A DNA stretch of 64,000 nt from Valencia hispanica (GCA_963556495.2 OY747713.1:48887724-48951723); one strand, 5' to 3'. Counted from the stretch's first letter, positions 36,701 through 48,561 are shown. Notes: a model not told the origin generated them from the sequence alone. Program-made: numbers and translations.

Positions 36701-37125
36701 CCACTACTGTCTTATTGTTTAGAATACCCGTGTTTGACCTCCATACAGTATTTTGTTTTCTTTTATTCAATTGTATTGTCACTGATATGGGGCTATGGTC
36801 TGACACACTCATCTCTCCAATTTCACATTTTTCTACCCTATGTTTATCCATTTTACTAAGAAAAAAATTATCAATTCTGGAATATACTAGGTGAGTTCCT
36901 GAGTAATGTGTTTTTGTCTCCCTGTAAAGGATGTAGATTTCTCAGAACATTAAACATTCCCATTTCTTGCAGTGTGGTATTTATAAACTTTGATAGGTTT
37001 ATTTTGTGGTTATGAGTACTTGTAGTGTCTAGACTGTGTTGTAGTATGACATTAAAATCACCTCCGCATATCAGAATACGTTCACTTTCCAATGCAATAA
37101 GATCAAATGAGTTTTGAATAATCAT
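33762..37125 (-). pseudogene. L1 ORF2 (endonuclease-reverse transcriptase), broken
   Basis: Readable pieces: GGDFNVIL (37080-37050) and SVSDHSPISVT (about 36810) of the endonuclease; KANKSPGSDGFPSEWYR (about 36090), DQTGFIKGRQTQDNIR and LDAEKAFNSV (35800-35660), [16 protein letters not shown] and FADDVVIFL (35490-35370) of the RT; and the C-terminal KFTFWDKSLSRFIWNGKKPR (about 34960). Stops and frame changes occur between pieces. The second RT aspartates (FADD) remain, but no intact enzyme can be made. Confidence 0.7.
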
Positions 37126-37823
37126 TTCCTACTCTCTGGAGGTGCATATACATTAACTAGAGTTATCATCTCGTTTTGTAGTTTGCCTTTGACCAGGATA
37201 TATCTTCCATCTTCATCACTTATTACTTCACAACTTTCAAATTGCACAGAGTTTGGTATGAGTATTGCTACCCCTCTTTTATTGTCCAATTTGTTGAAGC
37301 TGTAATAGTTTTTTTTCTAACCAAGTTGTTTAAGTTTCTCGTGTTCTTCGTGAGTTAATTTTGTTTCCTGTATGAATAGATTTTGAGCCTTTTCTTTTTT
37401 TAATTTGGATAGAACCTTTCTTCTCTTGATCATGTTATTTAGACCATTCACATTGTGACACCACTTTCACACTGATACATACCATTATCTATGTTTAGTC
37501 CCCAGTGATAAAAACCCCAAACAACACAAACAGAACAGACCTGAACATGTGGCTTTAGAACGCAATACAAAAAAACTAAAAGGGTTGACTTACAATATGG
37601 GGTGTTATGAAGCCACCCCAAGTCCCTGTTGGTGGGTGTAGGGGGGAACCTCAAAAAAGATGAGGGCCCCTCAGTAGTGGTGAAACAAAAAAATTCACAG
37701 ATTTTACTAGTCCAACTCTTAATGTCTTAAACTTATAAGTACAGATAGGTAGATTGTATAATTCTGTATTTTCAGCAGCATATAGGACTCTAAATCAAGT
37801 GGAGCCTCTATATTTGGTAATGA

Positions 37824-38690
37824 TTAGTTATTGCCTGGGATCCTTTCAAATTCCTGCAACTTTTCCCTTGCCCGCCGAGCTGCTCCATCTCCTCTCTGCT
37901 CCGCCGGCTCAGCGTCGGCCCGTCCAACGCATTGCCAAGTCAACCCTTGTTGCAGCCGCTCCAACGTCGTATCCAGATCCGTGGCGGGTGCAGGCAACTC
38001 CTCGGTGAGTTCTCGCCTCCTCAGGTCCATTGTCGCCTCTTGCGCAGATTCATACAGCTTCGGTCCAATGTCCCAATGGATTCTCATCCTGGTGAGGGGA
38101 GTCTGGAAACGAATCCCTTTCTCTTTCAATATTTTCTTAATCTCGCTGTATTCTTTCCTTTTCTGGAACACTTGAGTTGCATAATCATGATCAAAAATCA
38201 GCTGCCGTCCTTCCACAACTATTTTCTTTTGCCACGCTTTTTTCAAGACCATCTACTTGACTGTGAATTCCAAAAAGTTAACAATCATGGATCTTAGTGG
38301 CGAGCTTTGGTTCGGCGTTCTGGCCAGCGCTCTGTGTGCGCGTTAAATTTGCAAGCTGACGTCAGGCTTGTAGCGAGAGCTCAGCTGTGAGCAGATTTTG
38401 GACGTAAAGCTTTTGGGGGTTTAATTCTTGCCTTAGCATGTGATTTCGGACTTGACGTCTTTTGTGACTTGGTCCTTGACTGTGGCTAGGTCCTTTTTCA
38501 TCTCGGTTTTGAGGTGATTTATCTCCTTACTGATCGCATCCAAACCCGAGCGCATCATGTCCGTTAGCGAGTTAGCATTAGCAAACTGCTCACCACCCTC
38601 TTCATTCTCTTCCATTTCTTTTGAATTCGGTCCTTCTTTGATGCTTTGTTTCTTCTTACTTCTTGTTTCGACTCCCCTGCTCATTGAATC
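37824..38690 (-). pseudogene. L1 ORF1 (nucleic-acid chaperone), broken
   Basis: The N-terminal piece (38684-38433) is basic then acidic, with a coiled coil (LDAISKEINHLKTEMKKDLA). The C-terminal piece (38252-37824) has FDHDYATQVFQKRKEYSEI and KEKGIRFQTPLTRMRIHWD, hallmarks of the L1 ORF1 C-terminal domain. The piece ends in a Q/E/R-rich tail. The middle RRM part is missing or unreadable (38253-38432), so the gene is interrupted. Confidence 0.65.
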
Positions 38691-38934
38691 CGACTCAAGT
38701 GTTCTTTTATGGATTTTAGGGGGTAAATTATAAACTCGCTATCGGGAGAAAAAAGTTCACTCTGCCATCTTGTTCAATGACCCAAAGTCCCTCATTGTCT
38801 TCACATATTCGTCAAGAAATGCAAGTTCCACTGTAGTAAACCTGTATGAAACAAAGAAAGGAAAAAAAAAACATGGAACATTTAGTCTACTTGATGTAGG
38901 TCCTTCAACTAAAGGAACTGATAACAAAAAAAAT

Positions 38935-39536
38935 TGCCATTGTCAGACATGAAATTGAAATAGAGAAATAGACTTTGTAGCAACAACAGACTTCTGGACA
39001 GCACACCATCGCGGTTTCATTGGTGTCACTGTGCAATGGTTTTACCCCCAGATGATGCAGAGATCCTGCGCTGCCCTGGCATGCAAGCAGCTTAAAGGGC
39101 CACATACCTTTATTGCCCTGGCTGGTGCTCTAAATGATATTCACTCAGAGTTTAATATCAGAGAGAAGATTGTTTTAACTACAACTGACAACAGATCAAA
39201 CTTTCTGAAAGCCTTCAGAGTTTATGGGCAGACTGATGAAAACAGCAACCCTGAATCTGTTGGAGAGGATGATGGAGAAGAAGAAGTTGATGATGGTGGC
39301 CAGAACGATGAAGAGGATGAACGTGAGGGTGTTGAATTTGTTGATGCCGGAGTACTGTTGGATGAAGATGACTGCTTGGAATACCAGCTACCCAAGCACC
39401 ATCGCTGCGCCTGCCACCTGCCACCTGCTCAATTTAGTTTCCACAGTTGATGCTTCGAAAGCATAGGTCAATCCATTGTACAAGCATGTGTCAAGGTCTG
39501 CATTTGCCAAATGCACTAGCTGGTGGAACGCGACGG
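38935..39536 (+). pseudogene. hAT transposase fragment, plus-oriented
   Basis: The plus strand reads IDFVATTDFWTAHH, then ALACKQLKGPHTFIALAGAL, LTTTDNRSNFLKAFRVYG, a long acidic insert (GEDDGEEEVDD...), and LPKHHRCACHLPPA, then in another frame NLVSTVDAS. TTD(N) with the following aspartate-rich insert and the HRCACHLLNL-like motif are typical of the hAT RNase H-like core of ZBED-related transposases. It ends abruptly at about 39536, where the opposite strand takes over. Confidence 0.7.
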
Positions 39537-39868
39537 TGTGCTGTCCAGAAGTCTGTTGTTGCTACAAAGTCTATTTCACTAAGGGCCGCTTTCAGTTTTC
39601 TTTTCATTTCAACTGAAGCCTTTGGAACTTGATTAACAACAGTATTGCTGGTGATGACGTTAATATTTGGCTGAAGATGTTGCACAAGATCAATGAAGAC
39701 CTGTTGCTGAACAGTGTTTGGTGGGTGCAAGCCTTGGACAATGAACTTTAGGAGTGCTTTATCCACAATTGCCTGGGACACAGTTCGAGTCTGCACATAC
39801 AGATTGAGATTCATATTATTTCTCACAAACCACAGGATCAGACTATCTAGGACTTTCACTGTATTCAA
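39491..39868 (-). pseudogene. hAT transposase fragment, minus-oriented
   Basis: The minus strand reads SQAIVDKALLKFIVQGLHPP, FIDLVQHLQPNINVITSNTV and MKRKLKAALSEIDFVATTDF, the part of a hAT transposase just before the catalytic core. The last segment repeats in inverse orientation the start of the plus-strand fragment at 38965-39010. After the shared segment (about 39537) coding similarity is lost. Confidence 0.7.
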
Positions 39869-39919
39869 TGTAATGCTTACAGTCGATAAATAAAAGTAAC
39901 ACTATATGTTAAAGATCAG

Positions 39920-40348
39920 TTTCAGTCATCTATGCAATTATGTTGATCAGAATATTGCATCTCAAAACTGGTTTATGATCTCAAGCAGCTGCTGGCATGA
40001 CTAGAAGTAGTATTATTGTTGAGATACACCGATGGTTACTTTATTTCACAAACACTAATGAGTTTCAGTCGTCTATGCAATTATGTTGACCAGAGTATTG
40101 CATCTCAAAACTGGTTTATGATCTCAAGCAGCTGCTGGCATGACTAGAAGTAGTATTATTGTTGAGATACACCTGTGGTTACTTTATTTCACAAACACTA
40201 ATGAGTTTCAGTCGTCTATGCAATTATGTTGACCAGAGTATTGCATCTCAAAACTGGTTTATGATCTCAAGCAGCTGCTGGCATGACTAGAAGTAGTGTT
40301 ATTGTTGAGATACACCTATGGTTACTTTATTTCACAAACACTAATGAG
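39920..40348. repeat. Minisatellite, 3 x 143 bp
   Basis: Three successive units of 143 bp start at 39920, 40063 and 40206, each from TTTCAGTC to ACACTAATGAG. They differ at only a few positions (for instance GATCAG/GACCAG, ACCGATGG/ACCTGTGG/ACCTATGG). The array lies in the presumed intron of the hAT remnant. Confidence 0.85.
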
Positions 40349-40435
40349 TCTTAAGTACAAACAACTTTGACCTTTTATAGATGCTGCTTATATACTTCTA
40401 TGTCTAATCTGTTCTACACCATTTGGTGCATTTTA

Positions 40436-40500
40436 GAATAGAATAATCCTTTATTGTCCCACAAAGGGAAAATTCAGCTGTAACAGCAGCAAAGTGGCAT
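40436..40500 (-). repeat. LINE 3' tail-like repeat
   Basis: AATAGAATAATCCTTTATTG then TCCCACAAAGGGAAAATTC resembles, in reverse, the end of CR1/Rex-type LINEs (AATAAAGGATTATTC). Only the tail is present. Confidence 0.4.
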
Positions 40501-41191
40501 GTAATAGAAGCATTAAGATTCACACAAGAAAAATATAAGAGTATAAACACAGAAGAATATTATATCTACATTAAGGACACAATTACAAAACCAAAGTACT
40601 GTTCAGTAATTTAAAAAGATGGGATACTCAGATTAGAATATGCAACTGAGTAGGATAATTTAAAAACAGAAATTATTTGAGGGATTAAAAGATTTTTATT
40701 CAAGAAAGGATCATGCAAATTAATATTGCTAAACAATTTGTAATGGTCTAAAATCTCTCCATAGACCACTCTGATCCCTATATGCTAAGACCTATGTTAC
40801 ATTTCTTATGACATTCAACAGATTGTTCAGTAGATTTTTTAAATTTATTTTTTAATAAATATAGTAAATCATTTTGTGTATATTTGTCTACACGCTCCCT
40901 GCTCCACACTGGCATGCACACCCTCATGCATAGACAGAATAATTCCCATCCTTAATAGATGTGGTAGTAGACTATAGCTGTGCACAATTAACTTACAAAT
41001 ATTACATATAGTAATAAAACTCATAACATTCAGCCAAAGTAAAATTTCAAACGTTATACACAGACCTAGAAACGAATTTGCAGCATTAATTATGTTCTGA
41101 CTTATTTTATAGTATTTATTTCTTGCACACTTGCCAGTAGTACGTTAATAAGTTACGACAATATTTTTTTCAATAATCGACTGATAAACTT
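40501..41191. other. No gene seen
   Basis: AT-rich sequence between the minisatellite and the BED exon, probably hAT intron or later insertions. Confidence 0.35.
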
Positions 41192-41464
41192 TCAGCTTAC
41201 CTGAATATGCTTTTTCAAATTAGATGGCAATTTTATGAATGCCATTAGCTCGTGGTGCTTGGGTCCGCAGAGCTTGCAGCGCATTCGAAAAGAGTTGTTT
41301 TTGCAACCAACAATTTCAAAAAATTCTTCCAGGTAAGGCCATGGATGTAGAAGGGATGGTTGGTGTTTCTCGCTTTCAGTGTACTCCGCGCTGTTGGAAG
41401 GTTGAGACATTTCGCCTGGGTTAGTTCGGCTCTCTGCTATGGCCAACTCAGAACTTTGCAACAC
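41192..41464 (-). pseudogene. BED-type zinc finger exon of the hAT transposase
   Basis: Minus strand: about 30 acidic/serine-rich residues, then HPWPYLEEFFEIVGCKNNSF and CKLCGPKHHELMAFIKLPSN with a following LKKHI. CxxC...HxxxH with the preceding WxYF-like segment is the BED finger found at the N-terminus of hAT transposases. A donor-like GTAAGC follows (about 41204-41199). It lies upstream, in the minus sense, of the piece at 39868-39491, so both probably come from one element with the minisatellite between them. Confidence 0.65.
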
Positions 41465-41866
41465 ACGTCTGCTATGTCCTTGTGTCCGGGCTAAACTGTG
41501 AAGTGGTTAGTGTCATGCGCACTGTGTGATTACGTACGAACCAATAAGGTGTCAGAATGGTAGATGTTTAGAATTATTATCCAACCGGGTATAGATACCC
41601 AAATACTCAAACCCCCAGTCGGTCGTGGCAGATGACCGCTCGTACTGAGCCTGGTTACCATACCATACCATACCAATTTATTTATAAAGTGCTTTACACA
41701 TGCCATGCCAGTCTACAAAAGTATCAAAACAAGAAACACATTCAAATAAATACATAATATAAAATAATTGGTATATAAATGAAAATTAAAAAGCTAAACA
41801 TAGAGCACAAAGATACACTGCACTATAATTGATGGTGATTGATTAGTTCTGGTTTTGCTGAAGGTT

Positions 41867-42285
41867 TCTTCCTGTTAAAGTGGAGTTTTTCCTCTCCACT
41901 TTCGCTACATGCATGCTCAGTATGAGGGATTGCTGTAAAGTCAATGACACAACACAAGTGATTGTCTACTGTTGCTACATGCTCAACCAGGAGGAGTGAA
42001 GGCTCCAAGTCAATGACTCAATGCAATCTGATGAAATTACTTTTCTTGTAAGTGCCTTGAGATGGCATGTTGTAAATTGGTGCTATGTATGTAAATATGC
42101 TGAATTGATGGGTTTCCTTAGATAAAAACTTTTTTAATTAGTTGTAATAATGAACTGAAATTAATACACTGATAGGTAGGATCTATTTGATTGTATGTAT
42201 GATTGAACTGACGACTTTTTTTAAAGTGCCTTGAGATGACACATGTTGTGAATTGGTGCTATTTAGATAGACTAATTTGAACTAA
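41867..42285 (+). repeat. LINE-derived 3' tail repeat (copies 4 and 5)
   Basis: Two diverged, partly tandem versions of the element tail seen at 9186-9450: GTGGAGTTTTTCCTCTCCAC with GCATGCTCAGTATGAGGG, then CCTTGAGATGGCATGTTG, and again CCTTGAGATGACACATGTTG. Both are older than copies 1 and 2, judging by mismatches. Confidence 0.5.
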
Positions 42286-42649
42286 GTCCTCGGACATGAT
42301 AAAGCTCTATACAAAGGCCGGCCATTTACTATTATTTGCTTATTTAAGTCTCAGTTTAGTTCTGTCATGTGACCTATTACCAATCCAGCAAATACAGTAC
42401 AACAACTGCATTCACAGCCACTTCAGCACAAACAGCCAACAACCTAATTCCACTGTGCTAAAAACAGTTAACCTAATGTTCTCCAACATTGGATAAGCAA
42501 TAAACAAATAGCCTATCCACTTCTGGATATTCACAGTTTTAGAAACATTAAAACCATGCCTAGAGATCTTAATACGGAAGTCAACGTGGTGGCCCCATTG
42601 TGCTTAACAAGAACCTCTGTCTGCAGCTCACTGTGGGGTTGCACCCCTA

Positions 42650-42905
42650 AAAGGTCAGATTCTACAATCACCTCCAATAAAAAAATCTTAAAACAAATTA
42701 ACTCTTAAAACAAAAAACACTGAGTCATACCAAGAAATTTCCACCTAATATTCACATAATTCACAGTTCAGGTGTTGATGTAATGTGACATGTGGTGCGT
42801 CACCAAGCTGTTTATACTGTTCATTGTAAGGCTCAGGAAGAGAAGTCAACAAGAGACTATGACCAACAGCTTAAGATTAGTCACACTCAGGACATTATCA
42901 GCTGA
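42650..42905. repeat. Dispersed repeat X, copy 2
   Basis: Matches 28060-28315 along its length, with small indels (see that entry). It is followed at 42906 by TTATGATCC..., a T-rich LTR-like stretch. Confidence 0.6.
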
Positions 42906-44542
42906 TTGTTATGATCCTTAGATATTTATACTTTTGTTTCTTTTTTTATGTTGTTGTTAGGTATTTTCTTATCTTATAATTTTCCTTGGTGTTAGTTCTG
43001 TTTTATTTTATTTCTCTCATTAGGATTATTCTCTGATTTGAGTTTCTTTTCACCTAGTGTTTATACTTGTTTTCCTTCTGTATGTCTGCCTTGTCTCCTT
43101 CCTGATTGATCCATTAATGCTTTGAGTTTCTCTTGTGCTTCATTATTGTTATTTATTTACTTAGATTCCATTATTCTTAGTTACCCTTCTGTATTAGTCT
43201 TACCTTATTCATTTAAGGTTAGTTTCTGTCTAGAATGCGCTTCTGTTTATGCTTACACCTTTATTTTTCTTCTCTGTATTCCTCCCTACCATTCTGCTTT
43301 CCTGCCTAAACGTAAGTCATCTCCAATCTTCCCTTTCCCCTTTTTTGCATGTACTGTTTGTATCTGTTGAATTATTCTGTATATTTGTTATTATGTTATA
43401 AACTTCCTATTTGTTCAATAAAGTAAGTTTTTGAAACTGCGCAATACGTCAACATAGTAACATCCAGCCAATCATGTAGTGTAATGTCAGCAACCAGCCA
43501 ATTATGTAATATAACGTAATAGGAAGGGGCAGGCTCCCAAGCAGATCTGGCCACCCGAGCACATCTAGTACCTGCACTGGGTCACAAATATTTGAAATGG
43601 AAATGTTTAGGGACAAGGTCCCGCCTTCTGTGGATTAGGATTGGGAACTTGTCCTAAATGTTATTAATAAAAAATCTATCCGATTAGGGTTAGATACTGG
43701 TCCTTAAATGTTAAGATAAGAAAATGAGTCAGGTCAGGGTTAGGTAATGTTTCTCGAATGTCATGATTAGTAATAAATCTATCAGGCTAGCCAATCAGAG
43801 ATGAGAAAAGCGGGACATTGCCCCAAAATGGGTATATTTCCAATATTCGCCACCAGGTCCTTTGTCGACTGGGTAGATCGGATGTCAACGGCTGTGAATT
43901 TGGAGGGCCTAGCCTTTAGATTAATTCCTGCCCTTACCTCAGCGAATGTCCTGTCACCTAGCAACTGTGAAGATGCTAAACACAAGCTGATAGAAAGCAG
44001 GCTGGCAAAGGGGCGAAGACAGGGGGGGAGAAAAGGTGGTGAGTGCAGCGTGGAGATGTAGCCGACATTGGTCAAATATGTGCCGGCTCTTGAGGGAGGG
44101 GATTGCCTCCCAGCAGGAGACGTCAGCTCGTCAGCTGCCAAGAGAAAGTCCTCCGGTGCTTCCTCCAGTTCCTCCACATCGAGTGGGCTGAGGCTAGAAA
44201 TGAACCGGGGGAGAGTCTCCAGGAGGAAATTATCCGCTCCGGTAAGGCGAGCCAAGGGACGGATGAAGCTGGCGATCTAGTCCAGCCATTCTCAGGGGCC
44301 GGATCATTCTGTCAGGAACTATCGGCTTGCTGTATGGACCAAAACACCTACACCGTGGGAAAAGGTGCAAGGCTGTTTGTTTGAGTGCTGTTGGTGGAGG
44401 AGGTGATGATGATGACGGCAGGAACGGAGAGACAGGACATGGACAAGCAGGAATGGATGAAAGCAGGACAACACACTATGGAGACAACGATAATGATCCG
44501 GCGCTGAGTGAATGGAAGTGACAGGTTATAAACACAAATTCA
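42906..44542. other. No gene supported; LTR-like and degenerate repeat DNA
   Basis: 42906-43440 is T/C-rich and ends in TTCAATAAAGTAAG, in the style of an LTR. 43600-43790 has two or three diverged copies of a unit containing TTAGGGTTAG and TAATAAATCTATC. 43800-44260 is open in several frames on both strands, but no motif is recognised; overlapping frames at 43801-44061 (+) and 43782-44255 (-) cannot both be genes and I support neither. Confidence 0.3.
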
Positions 44543-44605
44543 ATTCAATTCAAAAATACTTTATTGATCCCAGAGGGAAATTAAGTGTTGGTATAGCTCA
44601 TATAA

Positions 44606-46079
44606 TTAATTCTTTAAGGAGTTGTTGTAGATAATGATGGCTGTGGGCAGGAAGGATTTCCTGTAGCGGTCTGTATTGCAGCAAAACTGAAGAAGCCTCC
44701 GACTGAAGACGCTCTGTTGTTGTATGACGGTCTCATGAAGAGGATGCTCAGGGTTGTCCATAATTTTTTTGATTTTATGAAGAATCCTTCTTTGCATTAT
44801 CATCTCCAGATTTTCCACAGTTGTCCCAAGAACAGAACAGAAGCCTTCTTTATCAGGTTGTTTAGCCTTTTTAAATCCCTGGCTCTGATGCTCCTACCCC
44901 AACAGATGACGGCTGAAGAGATTACACTCTCCACAACAGACTTGTAGAAGATCTGCAGCATCTTGCTGCAAACCTTGAAGGACCTAAGCTTCCTCAAGAA
45001 GTACAGTCTGCTCTGTCCCTTCTTGTAGACGGCTTCACTGTTGCGCCTCCATTCCATTCTGTTGTCAAGGTGAACTCCGAGGTATTTATATCCTCAACCA
45101 CCTCCACTTCTTCTCCCATGATGGAAACAGTGTTTGACTTATCCCTGTTTCTTCTGAAATCTACAATCATCTCCTTTGTTTTGTTCACATTCAAGGTGAG
45201 ACGATTGTTTCCACACCATGTCACAAACCGGTCCACCAGCTCTCTGTATTCAGCTTCTTGTCCATCTCTGATACACCCGAAAATTGCAGAGTCATCTGAG
45301 TATTTCTGTAGATGACAGGTCTCTGATTTGTACTGGAAGTCTGAGGTGTACAGAGTAAAAAGGAATGGTGAGAGTACGGTTCCCTGTGGTGCTCCTGTGC
45401 TGCTGACCACCTGGTTTGACACACAATTCTTCAGTCTTTGTGGTCTGTTGGTCAGGTAGTCATTGATCCAGGCGATTGTTGAGGGCTCCACCTGTGTCTT
45501 CAGGAGTTTCTGTCAAAGCAAATCAGGCTGAATTGTGTTAAATGCACTAGAGAAATCAAAGAACATGATCCTCACAGTGCTGCCTGCTTTGTCCAGATGA
45601 CAGTGGGTTGGTTGAAGTAGGTGGATGATGGCATCTTCAACTCCAACTCCACACTGATAAGCAAACTGCTGTGGGTCCTGATACGTTCTTGTTTGCTTAC
45701 TCAGGGGTGCCAACAGGAGTCTCTCCAGGACCTTCATGATGTGGGATTTTGGGGCAACGGGTCTATAGTCATTGATGACTGATGGGTGAGTTCTTTTGGG
45801 TACTGGAACAAGGCAGGATGTCTTCCACAACACTGGAACCTTCTCCTGAGTTAAGCTAAGGTTGAAGAGGTGCTGCAGAATCCCACAGAGCTGCTCTGCA
45901 CAGGCCTTCAGGACTCTGGGGCTGACACCATCTGGACCTGCAGCCTTGTTCCGGTTCAGTTTCTCCAGCTGCCTCTTCACCTGACGTTTGGAGACAAACA
46001 AGTGGGAGGGGGAGGCAAAGGCGGTAGCAGCATTTCCTGACTTGGTTGAAGTCAAACTTGTGGAATTAGAAGAGTCCAT
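44606..46079 (-). pseudogene. Rex1-like LINE reverse transcriptase domain
   Basis: Fingers: RNKAAGPDGVSPRVLKACAE, KTSCLVPVPKRTHPSVINDY. Motif A: FFDFSSAFNTIQP (about 45540). After a frame change: GAPQGTVLSPFLFTLYTSDF and YSDDSAIFG (about 45400-45270), thumb LTLNVNKTKEMIVDFRRN. A further change leads to the C-terminal domain (RRNSEAVYKKGQSRLYFLRK, ICWGRSIRARDLKRLNNL) and an end near 44606. The catalytic YSDD is kept, but no single frame spans the domain. Confidence 0.75.
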
Positions 46080-46399
46080 GGCTGAGGTGAAGGATAAAAC
46101 ATCCGAGGTGTAACAGGAAAGCTGTTGATCAGAGGATAGTGGGATGTCTGTTTGGCTGGGAACAGGAGAGGGGGATGCTGAGCTAGTTCCTGAACTGAAC
46201 CTGTTGAAGAATGTGTTCAGTTCATTGGCTCTGTCCAGACTTCCATCTATCCAATCCTTCCTGTCCTTAAAACCTGTGATCTTTCACATTCCTGACCAGA
46301 CATCTCGGATATTGTTCCTCTGTAGTTTGTTCTCCAGCTTCTTCCTGTATGCCTCCTTGCTGTCTCGGATCTTGACCTTACATTGCTTCTGTATACTCC

Positions 46400-47545
46400 T
46401 CAGTAATTCCCTGTCTCCCTCCCTGAAGGCTCTTTTATCTTGTTTAGCAGGTCCTTCAGGTCACTGGTGATCCAGGGTTTGTTATTAGGGAAGCATCTCA
46501 CTGTTCTGGTGGGGATGATGTTGTCCACACAGAAGTTTATATAGTCAGTCACACACGCAGTCATGGCATTGATGTCCTCTCCATGTGCTTGGCAAAGAGT
46601 CATCCAGTCTGTGGTTGCAAAACAAACCTGCACGGCTTCTTCAGCTTCCTGTGACCATTTTCTCACAGTTCGTTTTGTCACAGGTTGCCTCTGAACAAGT
46701 GGTTTATATTCTGAACAGAGAAAAACAAGATTGTGATCTGATTGTCCCAGAGGAGGTCTTGGTTTGGACGTGTATGAATCCTTTACATTTGCATAAAACA
46801 AATCCAATGTCCTGTTTTCTCTTGTAGAGCAGCTGACAAACTGTTGAAATGTTGGAAGTGTAGTAGAGAGCGAGGCATGATTAAAATCACCAGATATTGC
46901 CACAAATGCATTGGGGTGCTGTGTCTGTAGCTTAGCAACAATGGAACTGATGGCATCACATGCATTGTCGGCAACGGCTGAAGGTGGAATGTAAACAACT
47001 GCCAAAATTACACTGGGGAACTCTCTTGGCAAATAATATGGACGAAAACCTACTGCCAAGAGTTCGAGATCTGGGCTGCAGAGACGACACTTCACAGTAA
47101 CATGTCCTGGATGACACCATCTGTTGTTTACAAGCACTGCTACTCCACCACCTTTCCTTTTTCTGCTCGTCTTCAGATCTCTGTCTGCTCGTACAGTCAG
47201 GAAGCCTGGCAGACAGACGTTGGAGTCGGGGATGTGATCCAGCAGCCACGTCTCCGTAAAACACATAACACTGCATTCACGGTACTCTGGCTGAGTCCTT
47301 GTAAGGGCTTGGAGTTCATCCATCTTGTTAGCCAGTGATCTTACGTTGCCCATTATGATCGATGGAAGAGATGGCTTGAACTTCCTCTTTCTCTGTCTCC
47401 TTTTCGCTCCTGCTCTGCATCCACGTCTCCTCCTTATCAACTCATCAGGGATTTGTGGTTTCAGTTGAGGTATTATTTCAGCTTTTGCGATGTTAAACAG
47501 CTGCTCCCGGCTGTAAACCACATTGTTGCCATGGTTACGCATCAT
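46400..47545 (-). pseudogene. Rex1-like LINE endonuclease domain
   Basis: 381 open codons from an ATG at 47545. Motifs: VRSLANKMDELQAL, CFTETWLLD, GGGVAVLVN, AVVYIPPSA, ISGDFNHASL and SDHNLVFL, which is the full order of an apurinic-type endonuclease (catalytic E in TETW, D/N in GDFNH, DH in SDHN). An N-terminal arginine/lysine-rich segment (RRRRGCRAGAKRRQRKRK) precedes it. The frame then breaks before the RT, where AYRKKLENKLQRNNIRDVWS appears in another frame. Confidence 0.75.
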
Positions 47546-47950
47546 AACAAATTGTCAAAAAGGGAAAAATTTACAGCAAAAATCCTTCCAGCTTCACAGC
47601 ACCAAAAACTAGAAAGTATACAGGTTAAAAAAATGCAATCTTCTTTAAGAAAAAAGAGGAACCAATGTACAAAAAAGGAGGTGAGGAGGATCAGTTGTGG
47701 ATGATTGGAGAGACAGGTGAGGACAATGATGAGGAGAGGGAGCGAATTGGACAGCATGATATAGAGCTCCACAGCGACATCTGGTGCAGCGACATCTGAT
47801 GCAGAGATGCCACAGAACCTGTATGATGTTCCCATTATCAACCAAAAAAGACCAGCCAGAGGTCTCAGATGCAGCACTCCATCCACATCTCTGAAATTTA
47901 TTTAGCTGATCCGGCAAAACTGCCTGTTGATTCTAATAAAGTTTAAAGAA

Positions 47951-48412
47951 CTGTCCAGGAACAGGTCATTCTGGTTAATCCTGCATGAGCAACTTAAATA
48001 ACTATATAATGTTTCCTTTTTTAAATTTATTTTTAAATTTTCGTTTTTCATGCCATGGCCAAAGTTTGCCCCAGTAAAGTAGTAATAATTTATCCTAATC
48101 ACCTAAATCGTCTTTATCCGTATAAAAGTGGGGCAACACAAGGAGAACTGTTAGACCATCATATGAGCTTGTTTACGAGTGATGGGTAGTAAAATAATAT
48201 TTAAATACATGTCTATGCAAAAAACCAAAGCCAAACAACACAACCACTTTAAAGGAGTCATGACCTGTAATTTTCACTTTTCCACGAGAAAAAATGTATG
48301 CTATGATTGTCTAATTATTATACACTGGCCGGGAAGCCGATAGCGTTTGTTTGAAGCGTTTGTTTACCCTTGGGAGAGAAAGTATAGACCACCAGCTGTC
48401 AAAATGCAAATG
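47951..48412. other. Spacer between LINE and Polinton, no gene
   Basis: AT-rich host sequence. A short direct repeat GCGTTTGTTT occurs twice near 48343-48365. AGACCAC occurs at 48386 and 48414, close to the Polinton end. Confidence 0.4.
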
Positions 48413-48419
48413 AGACCAC

Positions 48420-48556
48420 GCCCCTTCCGGTCACGCCCCTTCCAGCCACACCCACTTCCGGATACGCCCCTTCCGGTCACGCATCTTCCGGTCACACCCA
48501 TTTCCGGAAACGCCCCTCCGGATACGCCCACTTCCGGATACACCCCTTCCACAATT
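48420..48556 (+). repeat. Outer TIR array of TTCCGG/CACGCCCC units
   Basis: About ten units such as CACGCCCCTTCCGGT and CACCCACTTCCGGATA. CCGGAAG(T/G) on the other strand is the ETS-family core and GGGCGTG/GGGGCGT an SP/KLF-type core. The right counterpart is at 63870-64000. Confidence 0.6.
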
Positions 48557-48561
48557 AAGCT

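Larger units (their letters stand above)
33680..38775 (-). mobile_element. L1/Tx1-like LINE, long but decayed
   Basis: The minus strand carries, 5' to 3': a start near 38775 (CAAGATGGCAGAGTG), ORF1 (38690-37824), endonuclease (about 37125-36486), RT (about 36154-35200), a C-terminal part to about 33762, and a 3' end near 33690 with A-rich sequence. This is the full domain order of a two-ORF L1. Several frameshifts and stops break ORF2. It is the longest LINE in the window (about 5.1 kb) and abuts a hAT fragment at its 5' side. Confidence 0.7.
44543..47950 (-). mobile_element. Rex1/Babar-like LINE (CR1-type), nearly full length
   Basis: The 3' end at 44543 reads, on the minus strand, GGGATCAATAAAGTATTTTT with a GAATTGAATT tail. 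The 5' part (to about 47950) precedes an endonuclease ORF, followed by RT pieces. The domain order and the YSDDSAI catalytic box fit Rex1/CR1 LINEs of teleosts. ORF2 is broken in at least three places (46080-46400, about 45500, about 45050). The same tail occurs at 28436 and 16858. Confidence 0.7.

Noticed and set aside
39920..40348. CRISPR-like repeat array
   Set aside because: Units are 143 bp and adjoin without spacers in a vertebrate genome; it is a minisatellite.
43782..44280. Opposing frames of 86 to 157 codons
   Set aside because: Both strands are open over the same DNA without motifs or start context; no way to prefer one.
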